This document shows positions 7,799-17,222 of a DNA stretch of 55,395 nucleotides, one piece after another. A program made the translations under genes and the position numbers. Numbering within the stretch: position 1 is the first letter of the stretch; every line of letters begins with the position of its first letter. The notes below the pieces were generated by a model. The model did no database searches. It was not told where the DNA came from and was given only the letters and a program-made list of their open reading frames with translations. This DNA comes from Nitrospiraceae bacterium (lineage in GTDB: Bacteria > Nitrospirota > Thermodesulfovibrionia > UBA6902), in assembly GCA_003599505.1 (NCBI GenBank), contig QZKO01000023.1, positions 1-55,395 of the forward strand, given 5' to 3'.

Positions 7799-9937
7799 TC
7801 ATGCGGTAATATTTTCAACTACGGTAAAGGCTGTCTCTGTTGCCTGAATTAGTTGCCATAAAGGTATTGGCGGCTGAATCTCACCTTTTAAATATTTCGC
7901 AAACTCGACAAGTTCCTCCAACTGACCCTTGTCAGAATCTTTAGACTCTACCGGATTAAGTTTCAAACCATACCCATGCAGTGACTTATAATCGTTAAGT
8001 ACAATGTTTTTCCCGTCAAAGTAAATTTGACAAAACTCCTTCGGATACTGATTATTACCGAGCGCAGTATAAGTCAAACTGCACAATGATCCATCCTTGT
8101 ACTTTAAATTCACAACTATATTGTCCTTGGAACTGAAATAGCCGTTCCGGGGCGTAATACAATCTACTGATATAGTATCTAATTCTGATTCAGTTAAGAA
8201 GTTGAATAGATCAAATACATGACAGGCTTCGCCGATAATCCTGCCCCCGCCTTCTTCAGTCTGAACCCAGTTATCGAACGGAATATATCCGGCATTCATC
8301 TGATAATTAATTATCAATGGGTTGATACGTTTTGAAACATGTTTTTTAATTTCCTGAGCATATTTAGAGAATCTCCTGTTAAAGCCGATCATGAAAGGTC
8401 TTTTTGTTTCGTCAATAGTGGTTTTCAATTCTTCCATCTCATATCTGTTAACTGCCATCGGCTTTTCAACAAAAACCGCTTTGCCGGCCTTCAACGCCCG
8501 TATTGCTTCTTGTGCATGTAAGTTATGCCTTGTAGTAATAATAACGGCATCCAGGTTTTTGTCTTCTAAAAGTTGTCCATAGTCAGTAGTGGCATAGTGA
8601 AATCCGAATCTCTCCGCAGTGGCCCTGGCATTGCTTCCTGTCCTGCTCATAACTGCATATAGTCTGTAATAGTTTTTTAATGTACTGAGATTCGGTATGT
8701 GAACTCCTCTGGCAAATGATCCTGCGCCTATAATAGCAATATTTATTAAACCCTCTTTTCTTATAGTCTGCGCCGTTATCTCATATTTCCTTTCAATGTT
8801 GCTCTTCTTTTCCTGATCATATTTAAGCAAAACCATAAACGGCTTACTATCTTCGTTTTTAATTGCTTCATATGCCTTATCAGCCTCTTCAATTTTGTAT
8901 GCTTTTTCTATCAGGGGGCTGATGACTATCTTATTGTCAGCAATAAGTCTCAGATATTCCTGCATGTTCCGGTTCTCTGTCCATCTTACATAGGCATAAG
9001 GATAATCATTCCCATGCAGCTCATATTTATCATCATACCTTCCAGGACCATATGAAGTTGATACCAGGAGATCCAATTCTTTCATATACATGTCGTCTCT
9101 ATTGATTTCCATACCAACTACACCAACCAACACAACTCTTCCCTTCTTCCTGCACATCTGGAACGCCTGGGCGAGGGGCTCTTTAGAACTGGTTGCGGCA
9201 GTAATGATCGCTGCATCAACTCCAAAACCGTCAGAAAAATTGGTGACAGTCTTTAAAATATCTGAAATTACCGGATTCACGCCTGCATCCATGCCAAGTT
9301 CTACGGCTTTCTGCATTCGCCTTTCGTCAAGATCAACACCAATAACCCTGCAACCATTCGCTTTGAGAAGCTGCACGGTAATCTGTCCTAATACTCCCAA
9401 ACCAATAACAGCGATATTTTCTCCTAACCGCGCATCAGCTCTTCTCACCCCCTGCATCGCTATGGCTCCCAGGGTCACCGTTGAAGCCAGATCAAAGTCA
9501 ACACCATCAGGTATTTTGACTAACAGGTTTCTCGGTACCTCGATATATTCCGCATGGTTTGCTATTCCTGCGCCTGCGCATGCTACTCTATCGCCGACCT
9601 CTATGTCTGATATATTCGAGCCGACCTCGACGACAATCCCCGATGCGCTGTATCCCGCCGGCATGGGGGCATCCGATCTTTCCTGAATCTTTTGAATATG
9701 TTTTATTGTTTTGAATATGCCTTCTTTCTTTAATTTTCTTGCTCCCTTCATAACTTTTTCTGGTTTCTCAATTACCTTCTTCAATAGCGTCTTCTCCGAA
9801 GAGCCGATCATTGTCATTTCAGTGCCGATGCTGATGCAGGAATAATAAACCTGTACCAAAACAGTATTGTCGCTTACAACCGGAGCCGGTACATCTTCTG
9901 CAAATACCCTGCCTTTTCTTATCAATACCTGTTTCAT
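7799..9937 (-). CDS. Two-domain oxidoreductase: zinc-type alcohol dehydrogenase fused to Gfo/Idh/MocA dehydrogenase
   Basis: The 712-residue protein joins two dehydrogenases. Residues 1 to about 380 form a medium-chain dehydrogenase: VQVYYSCISIGTEM, AGYSASGIVVEVGSNISD, DRVACAGAG and the nucleotide site IGLGVLGQITVQLL. From about 398 a Gfo/Idh/MocA Rossmann domain begins with NIAIIGAGSFARGVHIPN, with the classic sugar-dehydrogenase Lys in FVEKPMAVNR. Such bi-domain proteins recur in polysaccharide loci and probably oxidise or epimerise a nucleotide sugar. The start codon lies just after the heparinase-like stop (TGATATG), so the two are co-translated. Direct substrate evidence is lacking; whether both active sites work on the same molecule is open. 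Confidence 0.9.
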   Translation of the reverse strand: MKQVLIRKGRVFAEDVPAPVVSDNTVLVQVYYSCISIGTEMTMIGSSEKTLLKKVIEKPEKVMKGARKLKKEGIFKTIKHIQKIQERSDAPMPAGYSASGIVVEVGSNISDIEVGDRVACAGAGIANHAEYIEVPRNLLVKIPDGVDFDLASTVTLGAIAMQGVRRADARLGENIAVIGLGVLGQITVQLLKANGCRVIGVDLDERRMQKAVELGMDAGVNPVISDILKTVTNFSDGFGVDAAIITAATSSKEPLAQAFQMCRKKGRVVLVGVVGMEINRDDMYMKELDLLVSTSYGPGRYDDKYELHGNDYPYAYVRWTENRNMQEYLRLIADNKIVISPLIEKAYKIEEADKAYEAIKNEDSKPFMVLLKYDQEKKSNIERKYEITAQTIRKEGLINIAIIGAGSFARGVHIPNLSTLKNYYRLYAVMSRTGSNARATAERFGFHYATTDYGQLLEDKNLDAVIITTRHNLHAQEAIRALKAGKAVFVEKPMAVNRYEMEELKTTIDETKRPFMIGFNRRFSKYAQEIKKHVSKRINPLIINYQMNAGYIPFDNWVQTEEGGGRIIGEACHVFDLFNFLTESELDTISVDCITPRNGYFSSKDNIVVNLKYKDGSLCSLTYTALGNNQYPKEFCQIYFDGKNIVLNDYKSLHGYGLKLNPVESKDSDKGQLEELVEFAKYLKGEIQPPIPLWQLIQATETAFTVVENITA

Positions 9938-9938
9938 A

Positions 9939-11873
9939 TCACATCCTGATGTAAGTAATTATATTTTGATAATCAGGCGTATGCAGAACATCAGCAGCTA
10001 AAAATTCAGCCTTAATTTTTGCTCCATATTCAGGAGAATAGTCATATTCGCCTTTTTTAAATTCACAGCGCCCTGCAGCCAATGAAGCTACTTTGTTATT
10101 GGATACGTTAGAAACAAGATCATTGCAAATATTTTTCAGGGATGGTGCCAAGTGAAATAAGAGTTCTGCATTCGTCTGATGAGAACTATGAAAATCATCT
10201 GTTATCTGCCAGTGACACGTCTTTTTGTCCAAAGTTATTATCCTTTTATGTGTAACATCAGCGTACCGAATCTCTCCCTCAAAAATCGATTTATCTACTG
10301 TGTCTGTCATCTCCGCCTTAACGATCCTTACCCTGTCAGTAAGGCTGAACATGCACTGCTCCGGAATATCGTTCTGCTCATAACCGTCAAACGCCACTGT
10401 ATTATGATACCCTGTAGAACGGAATTTATTTCTCTCTGACGGATTAGATGTATAGACATAAGTCCCCGGATCAACTATCACATCTTGTCCGTTGATCATC
10501 AACTCAAAACTCAATTTGTCGTTGTGAGCATGCCATCCGTCTCCACCGTTCGGCCCGCAGGAGACAAAACAATAATTATTTTCATGTCTCATAACATACC
10601 ATCCTGCATCCGGGAAAGAATGAGATTTAAGATAACCTTCTCTGAAATCTAAACTATCCCAGATAGTGATAGCTTTTTCACCAAATAACCAAAAGGCCTC
10701 TTCATCTAACTTAACCTGCCTTAACTTAAACGAATCATCTTTGAAATGAAGGGCAGCCAAACTCAGCAAATAACTATGGTCTAATCCGGCTCTTTTTGAA
10801 AACTGCAAGAAACGTCCGCTGTCGTTATCGCCAATCTGGGGGATCATCCCGTTCGGCTTGATGCAATACATCGACGCTTCAAACATTTTTCTAAGCTTCT
10901 TTACGTAGTCCTCTGAAAACTCGATGCCTGCACGCCTGCCAAGCAGTGCAGAATAGAAAAACATCTCAAGGGCCAACCGGTGATAAGATGTGGACGACTC
11001 AAAACTGCAGCCGTCGGGATAAACCTGTTTCTCCATTTCCCGGTGTAACTCGTTGAAGGCAAATTCCCGCCATTCACTGCTTTCCTTAAAAAACGGACAA
11101 TAAACTGATATAAAAAATAATCCTGCTATGTCGGCCAGGTAATGGTTCGTTGTCCATTTTCCGGCGTACTCCAGATGACCGCGAATGAATTTACCGTGCT
11201 CCCGGACACTGGCATGAAATTCCTCAATAAATTCCCCGGAAAACAGATCGTCTTCTGCAAAGTATTCCATTGCCACAAGCCAATTGACCGCCCGTATTGC
11301 AACATCCATTGCACATTTCCAGTTGACCCCAAAACAAAAGCGATTATTCCTTATCCAGTCGGTAATCTGACTTCCGACTTCGTCGGCGTATTTCCTGTTT
11401 CCGGATAAAATGTACGCGTGTCCCAGAATGTTCAAATGCTGGAAGCGGGACAGTTCCCACGGCACTTTGATATCGACACCCTCTTTATGTCCGACGGAAA
11501 TATCACGATAGAAGGTTTCAGTGTCCCATCGATAACCACTTTTGAAATCAATGTGCCAGTCTATGGGTTGATATCCCTTACCTTCGGGACTTAATTTTTT
11601 GTCCCCGCTTCCAAGGAGATCGAAATGATGCCCGCAAATTACATCAGCCTCCTTAATTTTTCTTTCCATATTCGCCGGGAATACCTTCCGGTACATATCG
11701 GCTGCATTTTTTGTACGGGCATCTTCAGGAAGCAGAAACCATCCGGGGACCGAAATTGCCGCACTTTCGGGTCTTCGATAAAAGAAAAGGAAATAGATAT
11801 GCTCTGATTTATTCAATATTGTTTTGAGAATCTTACGGGGTACTTTTATAAATAAAAAGGTCAATGCCTTCAT
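9939..11873 (-). CDS. Heparinase II/III family protein (alginate-lyase type)
   Basis: A 644-residue protein with an N-terminal helical toroid (roughly residues 100-400, including WHIDFKSGYRWD, VPWELSRFQHL, WTTNHYLADIAGL and FESSTSYHRLALEMF). It continues into the heparinase II/III beta-sandwich with GWHAHNDKLSFEL, IVDPGTYVYTSNP and RSTGYHNTVAFDG, which contain candidate catalytic His and Tyr residues. Family members cleave uronic-acid polysaccharides by beta-elimination. In EPS operons they may trim or modify the polymer. No clear signal peptide is visible, so how it would reach exported polymer is unclear. It overlaps wecB by 4 nt (ATGA), implying translational coupling. A longer paralogue is at 50765-53119. 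Confidence 0.88.
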   Translation of the reverse strand: MKALTFLFIKVPRKILKTILNKSEHIYFLFFYRRPESAAISVPGWFLLPEDARTKNAADMYRKVFPANMERKIKEADVICGHHFDLLGSGDKKLSPEGKGYQPIDWHIDFKSGYRWDTETFYRDISVGHKEGVDIKVPWELSRFQHLNILGHAYILSGNRKYADEVGSQITDWIRNNRFCFGVNWKCAMDVAIRAVNWLVAMEYFAEDDLFSGEFIEEFHASVREHGKFIRGHLEYAGKWTTNHYLADIAGLFFISVYCPFFKESSEWREFAFNELHREMEKQVYPDGCSFESSTSYHRLALEMFFYSALLGRRAGIEFSEDYVKKLRKMFEASMYCIKPNGMIPQIGDNDSGRFLQFSKRAGLDHSYLLSLAALHFKDDSFKLRQVKLDEEAFWLFGEKAITIWDSLDFREGYLKSHSFPDAGWYVMRHENNYCFVSCGPNGGDGWHAHNDKLSFELMINGQDVIVDPGTYVYTSNPSERNKFRSTGYHNTVAFDGYEQNDIPEQCMFSLTDRVRIVKAEMTDTVDKSIFEGEIRYADVTHKRIITLDKKTCHWQITDDFHSSHQTNAELLFHLAPSLKNICNDLVSNVSNNKVASLAAGRCEFKKGEYDYSPEYGAKIKAEFLAADVLHTPDYQNIITYIRM

Positions 11874-12964
11874 TTATTCGATAAGATCGTTACAATTCTC
11901 TTTGCAGTTTTCCCGTCCCACAATTCCGGAATGCTGCCCTTCTTACTATCTCCGTTAAGAATATTATGAACATGTCTCATTATTTTCTTATGTTCTCTTC
12001 CGACCAGATAATTTGACCCCTTCGATACAGTGACAGGTCTTTCTGTGTTCTCGCGCATTGTCAAACAGGGAATATGCAGAACGGTCGTCTCTTCCTGTAT
12101 CCCGCCGGAATCGGTCAGGACAAAGAGGGAGTCCTTGACCAGTTTAATAAAATCAACGTACCCAAGGGGGTCAATCATTATAAATCTGTTCAGCCCCTGA
12201 AATTTCTTTAGGAAGCCGTGCAATTTTATCATTTTCAACGTTCGGGGATGGACCGGATAAATTATCTGTACTTTCTGAGCGATTGTCTCAAGAATGTCGA
12301 TTATTTCAGAAAGTGATTCTTTGGAATCAACGTTACTGGGACGGTGCAATGTCATCACGCAATACTTCTTCTTCATTAAATTAAGTTTATTAACGATGCC
12401 GGATTTATTAATTACAGTCCGGTTGGCCAGCAAGGTATCTATCATGATATTGCCCACAAAATGGACCTTTTCCGCATGAACGCCTTCTGTATTTAAATTC
12501 TTCAAACCGCTTTTTTCGCTGACAAACAGGAAATCCGAAAGGGAATCCGTGACTATCCGGTTAATTTCTTCAGGCATTGTCCTGTCAAAGCTCCTCAGAC
12601 CCGCCTCGACATGCGCAACTTTGACATTCATTTTCGACGCCACCAGGGAACAGGCGACAGTTGAATTCACATCACCGACAACAATAACAAGATCAGGTTT
12701 TTCCCTTAAAACCACCTTTTCAAAGGCCGTCATAATCGTCGAAGTCTGGACCGCATGAGACCCCGAACCGACATTTAAATAAATATCAGGCTTCGGAATG
12801 TTCAGATTCTGGAAGAAAACCTCCGACATTTTGTAGTCATAATGCTGACCGGTATGAACAAGATTGACCTTAAAACTATTCCTGTGCTTATTAAACTCCT
12901 TCATCAACGGCGCTATTTTCATGAAATTGGGCCGCGCGCCCGCAACTATAATTACTTTCTTCAT
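11870..12964 (-). CDS. wecB: UDP-N-acetylglucosamine 2-epimerase (non-hydrolysing)
   Basis: Interconverts UDP-GlcNAc and UDP-ManNAc in the cytosol, supplying a precursor for amino-sugar-containing polysaccharide. The 364-residue length fits the family. Motifs: VAGARPNFMKIAPL at the N-terminus, HTGQHYDYKMSEVFF, VVGDVNSTVACSLVA, HVEAGLRSFDRTMPEEINR and the C-terminal DSGGIQEET, all diagnostic of the non-hydrolysing epimerase with its UDP and allosteric sites. An AAGGA-rich leader (GAAGGATTTAAAGG) precedes the ATG. It overlaps the heparinase-like gene by 4 nt and is separated from the upstream epimerase gene by 372 bp, so a separate promoter is possible. Confidence 0.95.
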   Translation of the reverse strand: MKKVIIVAGARPNFMKIAPLMKEFNKHRNSFKVNLVHTGQHYDYKMSEVFFQNLNIPKPDIYLNVGSGSHAVQTSTIMTAFEKVVLREKPDLVIVVGDVNSTVACSLVASKMNVKVAHVEAGLRSFDRTMPEEINRIVTDSLSDFLFVSEKSGLKNLNTEGVHAEKVHFVGNIMIDTLLANRTVINKSGIVNKLNLMKKKYCVMTLHRPSNVDSKESLSEIIDILETIAQKVQIIYPVHPRTLKMIKLHGFLKKFQGLNRFIMIDPLGYVDFIKLVKDSLFVLTDSGGIQEETTVLHIPCLTMRENTERPVTVSKGSNYLVGREHKKIMRHVHNILNGDSKKGSIPELWDGKTAKRIVTILSNK

Positions 12965-13336
12965 CCTTTAAATCCTTCTTTGAAGATTACCGGTTTTAAA
13001 ATCATCTTTTGTCTGTCATCCTGAAAACAAAACAACGAGAGGAGATTGTCCCTGCCTGATTCTCTCCAGCCTTCCGGCCATATTAAACACTGCTCCGCCC
13101 TCTTGGTCACAGAAAATGCAACCGAGAAGAACGCCCCCTGAAAATCTGCTGCAAAAAAATCCCGGACTGACGTAATGCTTCACCGGAAGATAACGATATA
13201 TTAAATAGAAAACAGGCGACAACTAATCGGAAACAATCAAGCTCTCTTCTTCTCCGGATAAATTCTTCAAGCTAAGGAAGCTGAATCAGCCAGGCGCAGG
13301 GTCTGTAAAATATTTTCAGTAATCCTCCCCCTCTTT
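12965..13336 (-). other. 372-bp gap inside the EPS operon, no convincing gene
   Basis: The only long frame (minus, 13016-13222, 68 codons) has an unlikely composition and matches no family I know. No sigma-54 box with correct spacing, no terminator hairpin and no RNA motif could be supported. The gap splits the EPS run into an export/assembly half and a sugar-modification half. It may hold a secondary promoter or the remains of a lost gene. Confidence 0.4.
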
Positions 13337-14266
13337 TCACGCTGTTTTAAAATATTCATACGTCCTCTTTAATCCTTCTGAAATGGAAACTTTCGGTCCC
13401 CACCGGAGTGTTTCTTTTGCTCTTGAAGAGTCAATCACGCTTCGCCTTTGCTCTCCTTTCTTGGGAGGGCCGAATTCCTTTTTGACGGAGGGGGCCATAA
13501 TATCCGCCAGATGATCGAATATTTCATTAATTGATGTCTCCAGACCTGTGCCGACATTAAAAATATTCTCTGAACTATCGCTTGTAAAAGCCAAAAGGTT
13601 GGCCTGAACAACATCTCCCACATATACGAAATCCCTTGTCTGGCAGCCGTCTCCGTTTATGAAAGGTTGTTCTCCACTGAGCATTTTCTGAATAAAGATT
13701 GCGACGACGCCGGCTTCTCCAAAAGGGTCCTGACGCGGGCCATAAACATTTGCGTACCGCAGTATTACGTGGTCCAGATTAAAGACGTTTTTATAATAAT
13801 AAAGATAATGCTCGGCAACCAGCTTTGTAATTCCGTATGGGCTTAACGGCCTCAAAGGATGGGTCTCCGGCGCCGGAAATATATCCTGCTCTCCATAAAT
13901 CGCCCCCCCGGATGAGGCAAATATTACTTTTTTCACGTCATATTTAAGGCAGTTCTGGAAAACATTTATTGCTCCCAGGACATTGACTTTTGCATCAAAT
14001 ATCGGGTCGGATACGGAACGACGAACATCCATTTGAGCGGCCTGGTGGCTGACATAGTCAGGGCGCTCCCTTCTAAACACGTCCTCCAGCCCCACATCCC
14101 GGATATCCAGCCTGTAAAACCTGGCCCTGTCATTTATGTTTTTCTCCTTCCCCGTAGAAAGGTCATCCACGACTATGACCTCGTATCCTTCTTCTATAAG
14201 GCTGTCAGAGATATTTGAGCCGATAAATCCTGCCCCCCCTGTTACCAGTACCTTCACTTTTCCCAT
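13337..14266 (-). CDS. NAD-dependent nucleotide-sugar epimerase/dehydratase (GalE-like)
   Basis: An extended short-chain dehydrogenase of 309 residues. It has the NAD-binding glycine motif VTGGAGFIGSNIS, the DDLSTGKEKN segment typical of UDP-glucose 4-epimerase relatives, the catalytic Ser region FASSGGAIYG and YGITKLVAEHY with the YxxxK pair. RYANVYGPRQDP and GDGCQTRDFVYVGD complete the substrate-binding region. It most likely epimerises UDP-glucose or UDP-GlcNAc (or the uronic acids) at C4 to feed EPS assembly; the exact sugar is not decidable. It starts 16 bp after the Wzz/Wzc-like gene, so it is in the same transcript as the export genes. Confidence 0.9.
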   Translation of the reverse strand: MGKVKVLVTGGAGFIGSNISDSLIEEGYEVIVVDDLSTGKEKNINDRARFYRLDIRDVGLEDVFRRERPDYVSHQAAQMDVRRSVSDPIFDAKVNVLGAINVFQNCLKYDVKKVIFASSGGAIYGEQDIFPAPETHPLRPLSPYGITKLVAEHYLYYYKNVFNLDHVILRYANVYGPRQDPFGEAGVVAIFIQKMLSGEQPFINGDGCQTRDFVYVGDVVQANLLAFTSDSSENIFNVGTGLETSINEIFDHLADIMAPSVKKEFGPPKKGEQRRSVIDSSRAKETLRWGPKVSISEGLKRTYEYFKTA

Positions 14267-14282
14267 TGTCCCGTCATCCTCA

Positions 14283-15902
14283 TCAAGTCAATTTGTAAAC
14301 AATATCGGGAAGAGGAAACTTTCGATTATTCAATATTACACCGATAACGTTGCTTTTCTTTTCCTCAAGCCGGTTAATTATATCTTTAATCACCAATCGT
14401 CTGGTTTCACCTTCATTCAGAACAATCACTACCCCGTCTGTAAGAGCGGAGACCGCCAGCATATCCGAAAGATTCTTCACATGCACATGCCAGTAGATAA
14501 AAACCAGGTCATAGCTCTCCTCAGCCATTTTAATCACATCGGACATCACCGACGTCTCTAATAATGCAAGCGGATGAACGGACGTATTGCCCGAAGTAAT
14601 AATGTTTAAATTTGAGTCCAGACTCTGGATCGAATCCTCAAAAGAGACCCTCCCGTTAAGCACATCCGTAAGACCGATTTTATTATCTGCGTCAGCAATA
14701 TGATTTCTCGAAGAAGAACTCACATTTGCGTCAATGAGCAGCACTTTAAGGCCCGTGTTGCCGTTGAAAGTATGTGACAGGCAATAACTGAGATTGGCAA
14801 CGACAGAAGGAGCGACTTCCGCAGAATCGGTATTTATGATAACAATACTCTTGAAATGTCTCTCTTTCACGTAGAAATATAATTGATTAGATAAATGCTG
14901 ATATGCCTCGCTGACCTTTGCATCAGGACTGAAATTATCATTCAGAGTACTGTTCTTCCGGCCTCTTGTTTTAGGAATAGAGCCTAATAACGGCACATTA
15001 AGATGTGTTTCGATGTCCCTGGGAGATGAAAACGTTTGCTTAAAATGTTCAATTCCAAACGCAATAACAACACCCGACATTATGCTCATAATGAAAGCAA
15101 TAGCGCGTAAACCGGATGTTGAAGGCTTCATCGCCACCGGTGAACTCTCCCTTGCCTGAGCTACTATCTTGACCCCGGCAGGACCAATGGCTTCAATATC
15201 GGGAATCAGGCGGCCATCAAGAGTTTCTTCCAGTTTGTTAATATGCTGTTGTAATTTCTGAATTGTAGAATGTTTCTCGCCATAAACCAGTTGAAGATCG
15301 GCAATCTGCTGTTCGAGGTCAAAGATAACATAAGATCGACTTATAGAGTTGGCTAAAATGACTGCTATTTCAGGATCAAAGTCTCTGACGTTTATTATGA
15401 ACAGGGAAGTTTCCCCGGCCTGATATGCCTCTACTTGTCCGCTTAACTGTTCCAAAGCGTTCTGAAAGAGATATGCCTGCCTCTCCGTCGGGTTCATCTT
15501 ATCAAGCGCGCTTTTGAATTTTTCCATCGATCTGTCAATCAAAATGCGCTTTAGTCTGGGGGCAAAGCGTCTTTCAAAATCGAGGGGGCGGTTATCCAGC
15601 CGGAGAGCATTGACCACTCGTTCCATAACCGGTTTCGCTGTCACCATTTCGATTACAGTATCTATTGGCGAGCCAAAGCCAAAATCCTTAGTATCCTGAG
15701 GGCCTCCCGTGCGTATATCTCTCTGCGTCATTCTGCTCAGCAACATCTTAACCTGTGCCTCGTAAACAGGTGTCCTGAGCTCAGTTGCAATATAAACGGT
15801 TGTCATTATGACGAAGAAACTGCTGATAATTACGGCCTTGTGTCTGAACAAGACTGCTATCACATCCCTGAGAGTTGTTTCTTTTATGTCCATTTTTTTC
15901 AT
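14283..15902 (-). CDS. Wzz/Wzc-like chain-length determinant with degenerate BY-kinase domain
   Basis: Inner-membrane polysaccharide co-polymerase of 539 residues. A Wzz domain has TM1 at about 24-42 and TM2 at about 265-285, flanking a periplasmic region with a coiled-coil stretch near 195-230. From residue about 330 follows a tyrosine-kinase-like P-loop domain (SEAYQHLSNQLYF). However, Walker A, normally GEGKS, reads NTDSAEVAPSV (357-367) with no Gly-Lys-Ser/Thr, and Walker B, normally IIDTPP, reads FIYWHV. Walker A' (VLLIDANV) is kept. There is no tyrosine cluster at the C-terminus. I infer an inactive kinase that keeps the fold for control of chain length. It starts 3 bp after the SLBB exporter gene and belongs to the same operon. 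Confidence 0.85.
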   Translation of the reverse strand: MKKMDIKETTLRDVIAVLFRHKAVIISSFFVIMTTVYIATELRTPVYEAQVKMLLSRMTQRDIRTGGPQDTKDFGFGSPIDTVIEMVTAKPVMERVVNALRLDNRPLDFERRFAPRLKRILIDRSMEKFKSALDKMNPTERQAYLFQNALEQLSGQVEAYQAGETSLFIINVRDFDPEIAVILANSISRSYVIFDLEQQIADLQLVYGEKHSTIQKLQQHINKLEETLDGRLIPDIEAIGPAGVKIVAQARESSPVAMKPSTSGLRAIAFIMSIMSGVVIAFGIEHFKQTFSSPRDIETHLNVPLLGSIPKTRGRKNSTLNDNFSPDAKVSEAYQHLSNQLYFYVKERHFKSIVIINTDSAEVAPSVVANLSYCLSHTFNGNTGLKVLLIDANVSSSSRNHIADADNKIGLTDVLNGRVSFEDSIQSLDSNLNIITSGNTSVHPLALLETSVMSDVIKMAEESYDLVFIYWHVHVKNLSDMLAVSALTDGVVIVLNEGETRRLVIKDIINRLEEKKSNVIGVILNNRKFPLPDIVYKLT

Positions 15903-15905
15903 ATG

Positions 15906-17222
15906 TCAGAGGATGCCTGATGAAACTACCACTATATCATTTGGTTTAAGAAGGATATCAGCCTCCGGATGTCCCTTTAAAACATCATTTATATTAACGG
16001 TTATCCTCTCTATTTTTGTATCATCGGCAGTCTTCCTTAATACCTTAACCCTGCTCTCAGAGCCCCATTTTGTCAAACCACCGGCCATGGTCAGGGCCTT
16101 CATGACTGTAATATCTTTCTCAAGCGGAAATACTCCGACTCTATTTACCTCTCCATACATTAAAAACTCTTTACTGCGTTCAACTATCACAATGTCATCC
16201 GGCTGAAGAAGCAGGTCATCCTGAACAGTGCCGTCAATAATCCCTTTAATGTCAATTTCCATATCATCAAACCCCGGGCCATCCTGCCGCATGCGTCTTA
16301 ATTTAACCTTTCCATATTGTCCGGCATCCTTTATGCCTCCAGCCAATGTAATGGACCGGGATACTGTCATTTCATCCTCAAGTACGTATTGTCCGGGTAC
16401 GGTGACCTCGCCTGCAACAAAAACCGTTTCATTGCGTTCCACGATCACTATATCGTCCGGTTGAAGGAGCATATCCTCGATATCGTTTCTTTTTATGATA
16501 CCTTTCTTCAGACCTGAATCTCCTACAGTTTCATATCCAAATTCTGCCACCCGCTTGCGCCTTACCTTTATTTTCCCATATAACCCACTTTTATCTATTA
16601 TGCCTCCCGCTACCGCTATTGCGCGTGACACAGTCATATCGTCTTCAAGGATATATTGTCCAGCTTTATTAACTTCACCCTGAATAAAGAATGTTTCGCT
16701 GCGCTCCAATATCACGATATCATCCGGTTGAAGGAGCATATCCTCTATGTCTTTATTTTTAATATTTCCTTTATGAAGACCCGATTCTCCTACTGTTTTA
16801 TACCCGCCACCGGGTCCCACAATGCGTCTCACTTTTACTTTCCCGTAAAGACCGCTATCTCTTATGTTCCCCGCCATTGATAATGCCCGTAATACTGTCA
16901 TGCCATCCTCAAGTTCAAGTCGTCCGGGAGATACTATCTCCCCCTGAAGAAAAATTGTTTTACTGCGTTCAACAATTACAATATCGTCCGATCTTAGCAA
17001 CATATCCTCTATATTTTTGTTCTTAATAACTCCTTTATAAAGACCTGATTCCCCTATCGTTCTATATCCGCCGCGGCCTTCAGCGCGTCTCACCTTTACC
17101 GTGCCGTAAAGGCCGGTATCTCTTATACCACGAGCCAACGATAAAGCCATTACCACAGTCATATCTTTTTCAAAAGGTATGGCGCCGGTCAGCCCTACCT
17201 CTCCGTGGATATATACCCGTTT
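15906..17222 (-). repeat. Intragenic tandem repeat, five units of about 258-267 bp (SLBB expansion)
   Basis: Unit starts at protein residues 106, 192, 280, 369 and 455 give periods of 86, 88, 89 and 86 codons. Units 2-4 are the most alike at protein level, sharing GDSG/GESG-L-x-KG-x-IK-x-DIEDMLLQPDDIVI. The likeness points to internal duplication followed by divergence. Confidence 0.85.

Noticed and set aside
9090-9686. 198-codon frame opposite the two-domain oxidoreductase
   Set aside because: Shadow frame within strongly conserved coding sequence on the other strand; no domain seen.
13151-13164. Sigma-54-like GG/GC pair on the minus strand before wecB
   Set aside because: Spacing between GG and GC is 9 bp, not 10, and the -24 element lacks TGGCA.
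13016-13222. 68-codon minus-strand frame between the epimerase and wecB
   Set aside because: No family likeness, odd residue make-up and no ribosome site; kept only as part of the gap description.
15906-17222. Regularly spaced repeats that could suggest a CRISPR array
   Set aside because: The period is about 260 bp, in frame, and codes for SLBB domains; no short direct repeats with unique spacers occur in the window.
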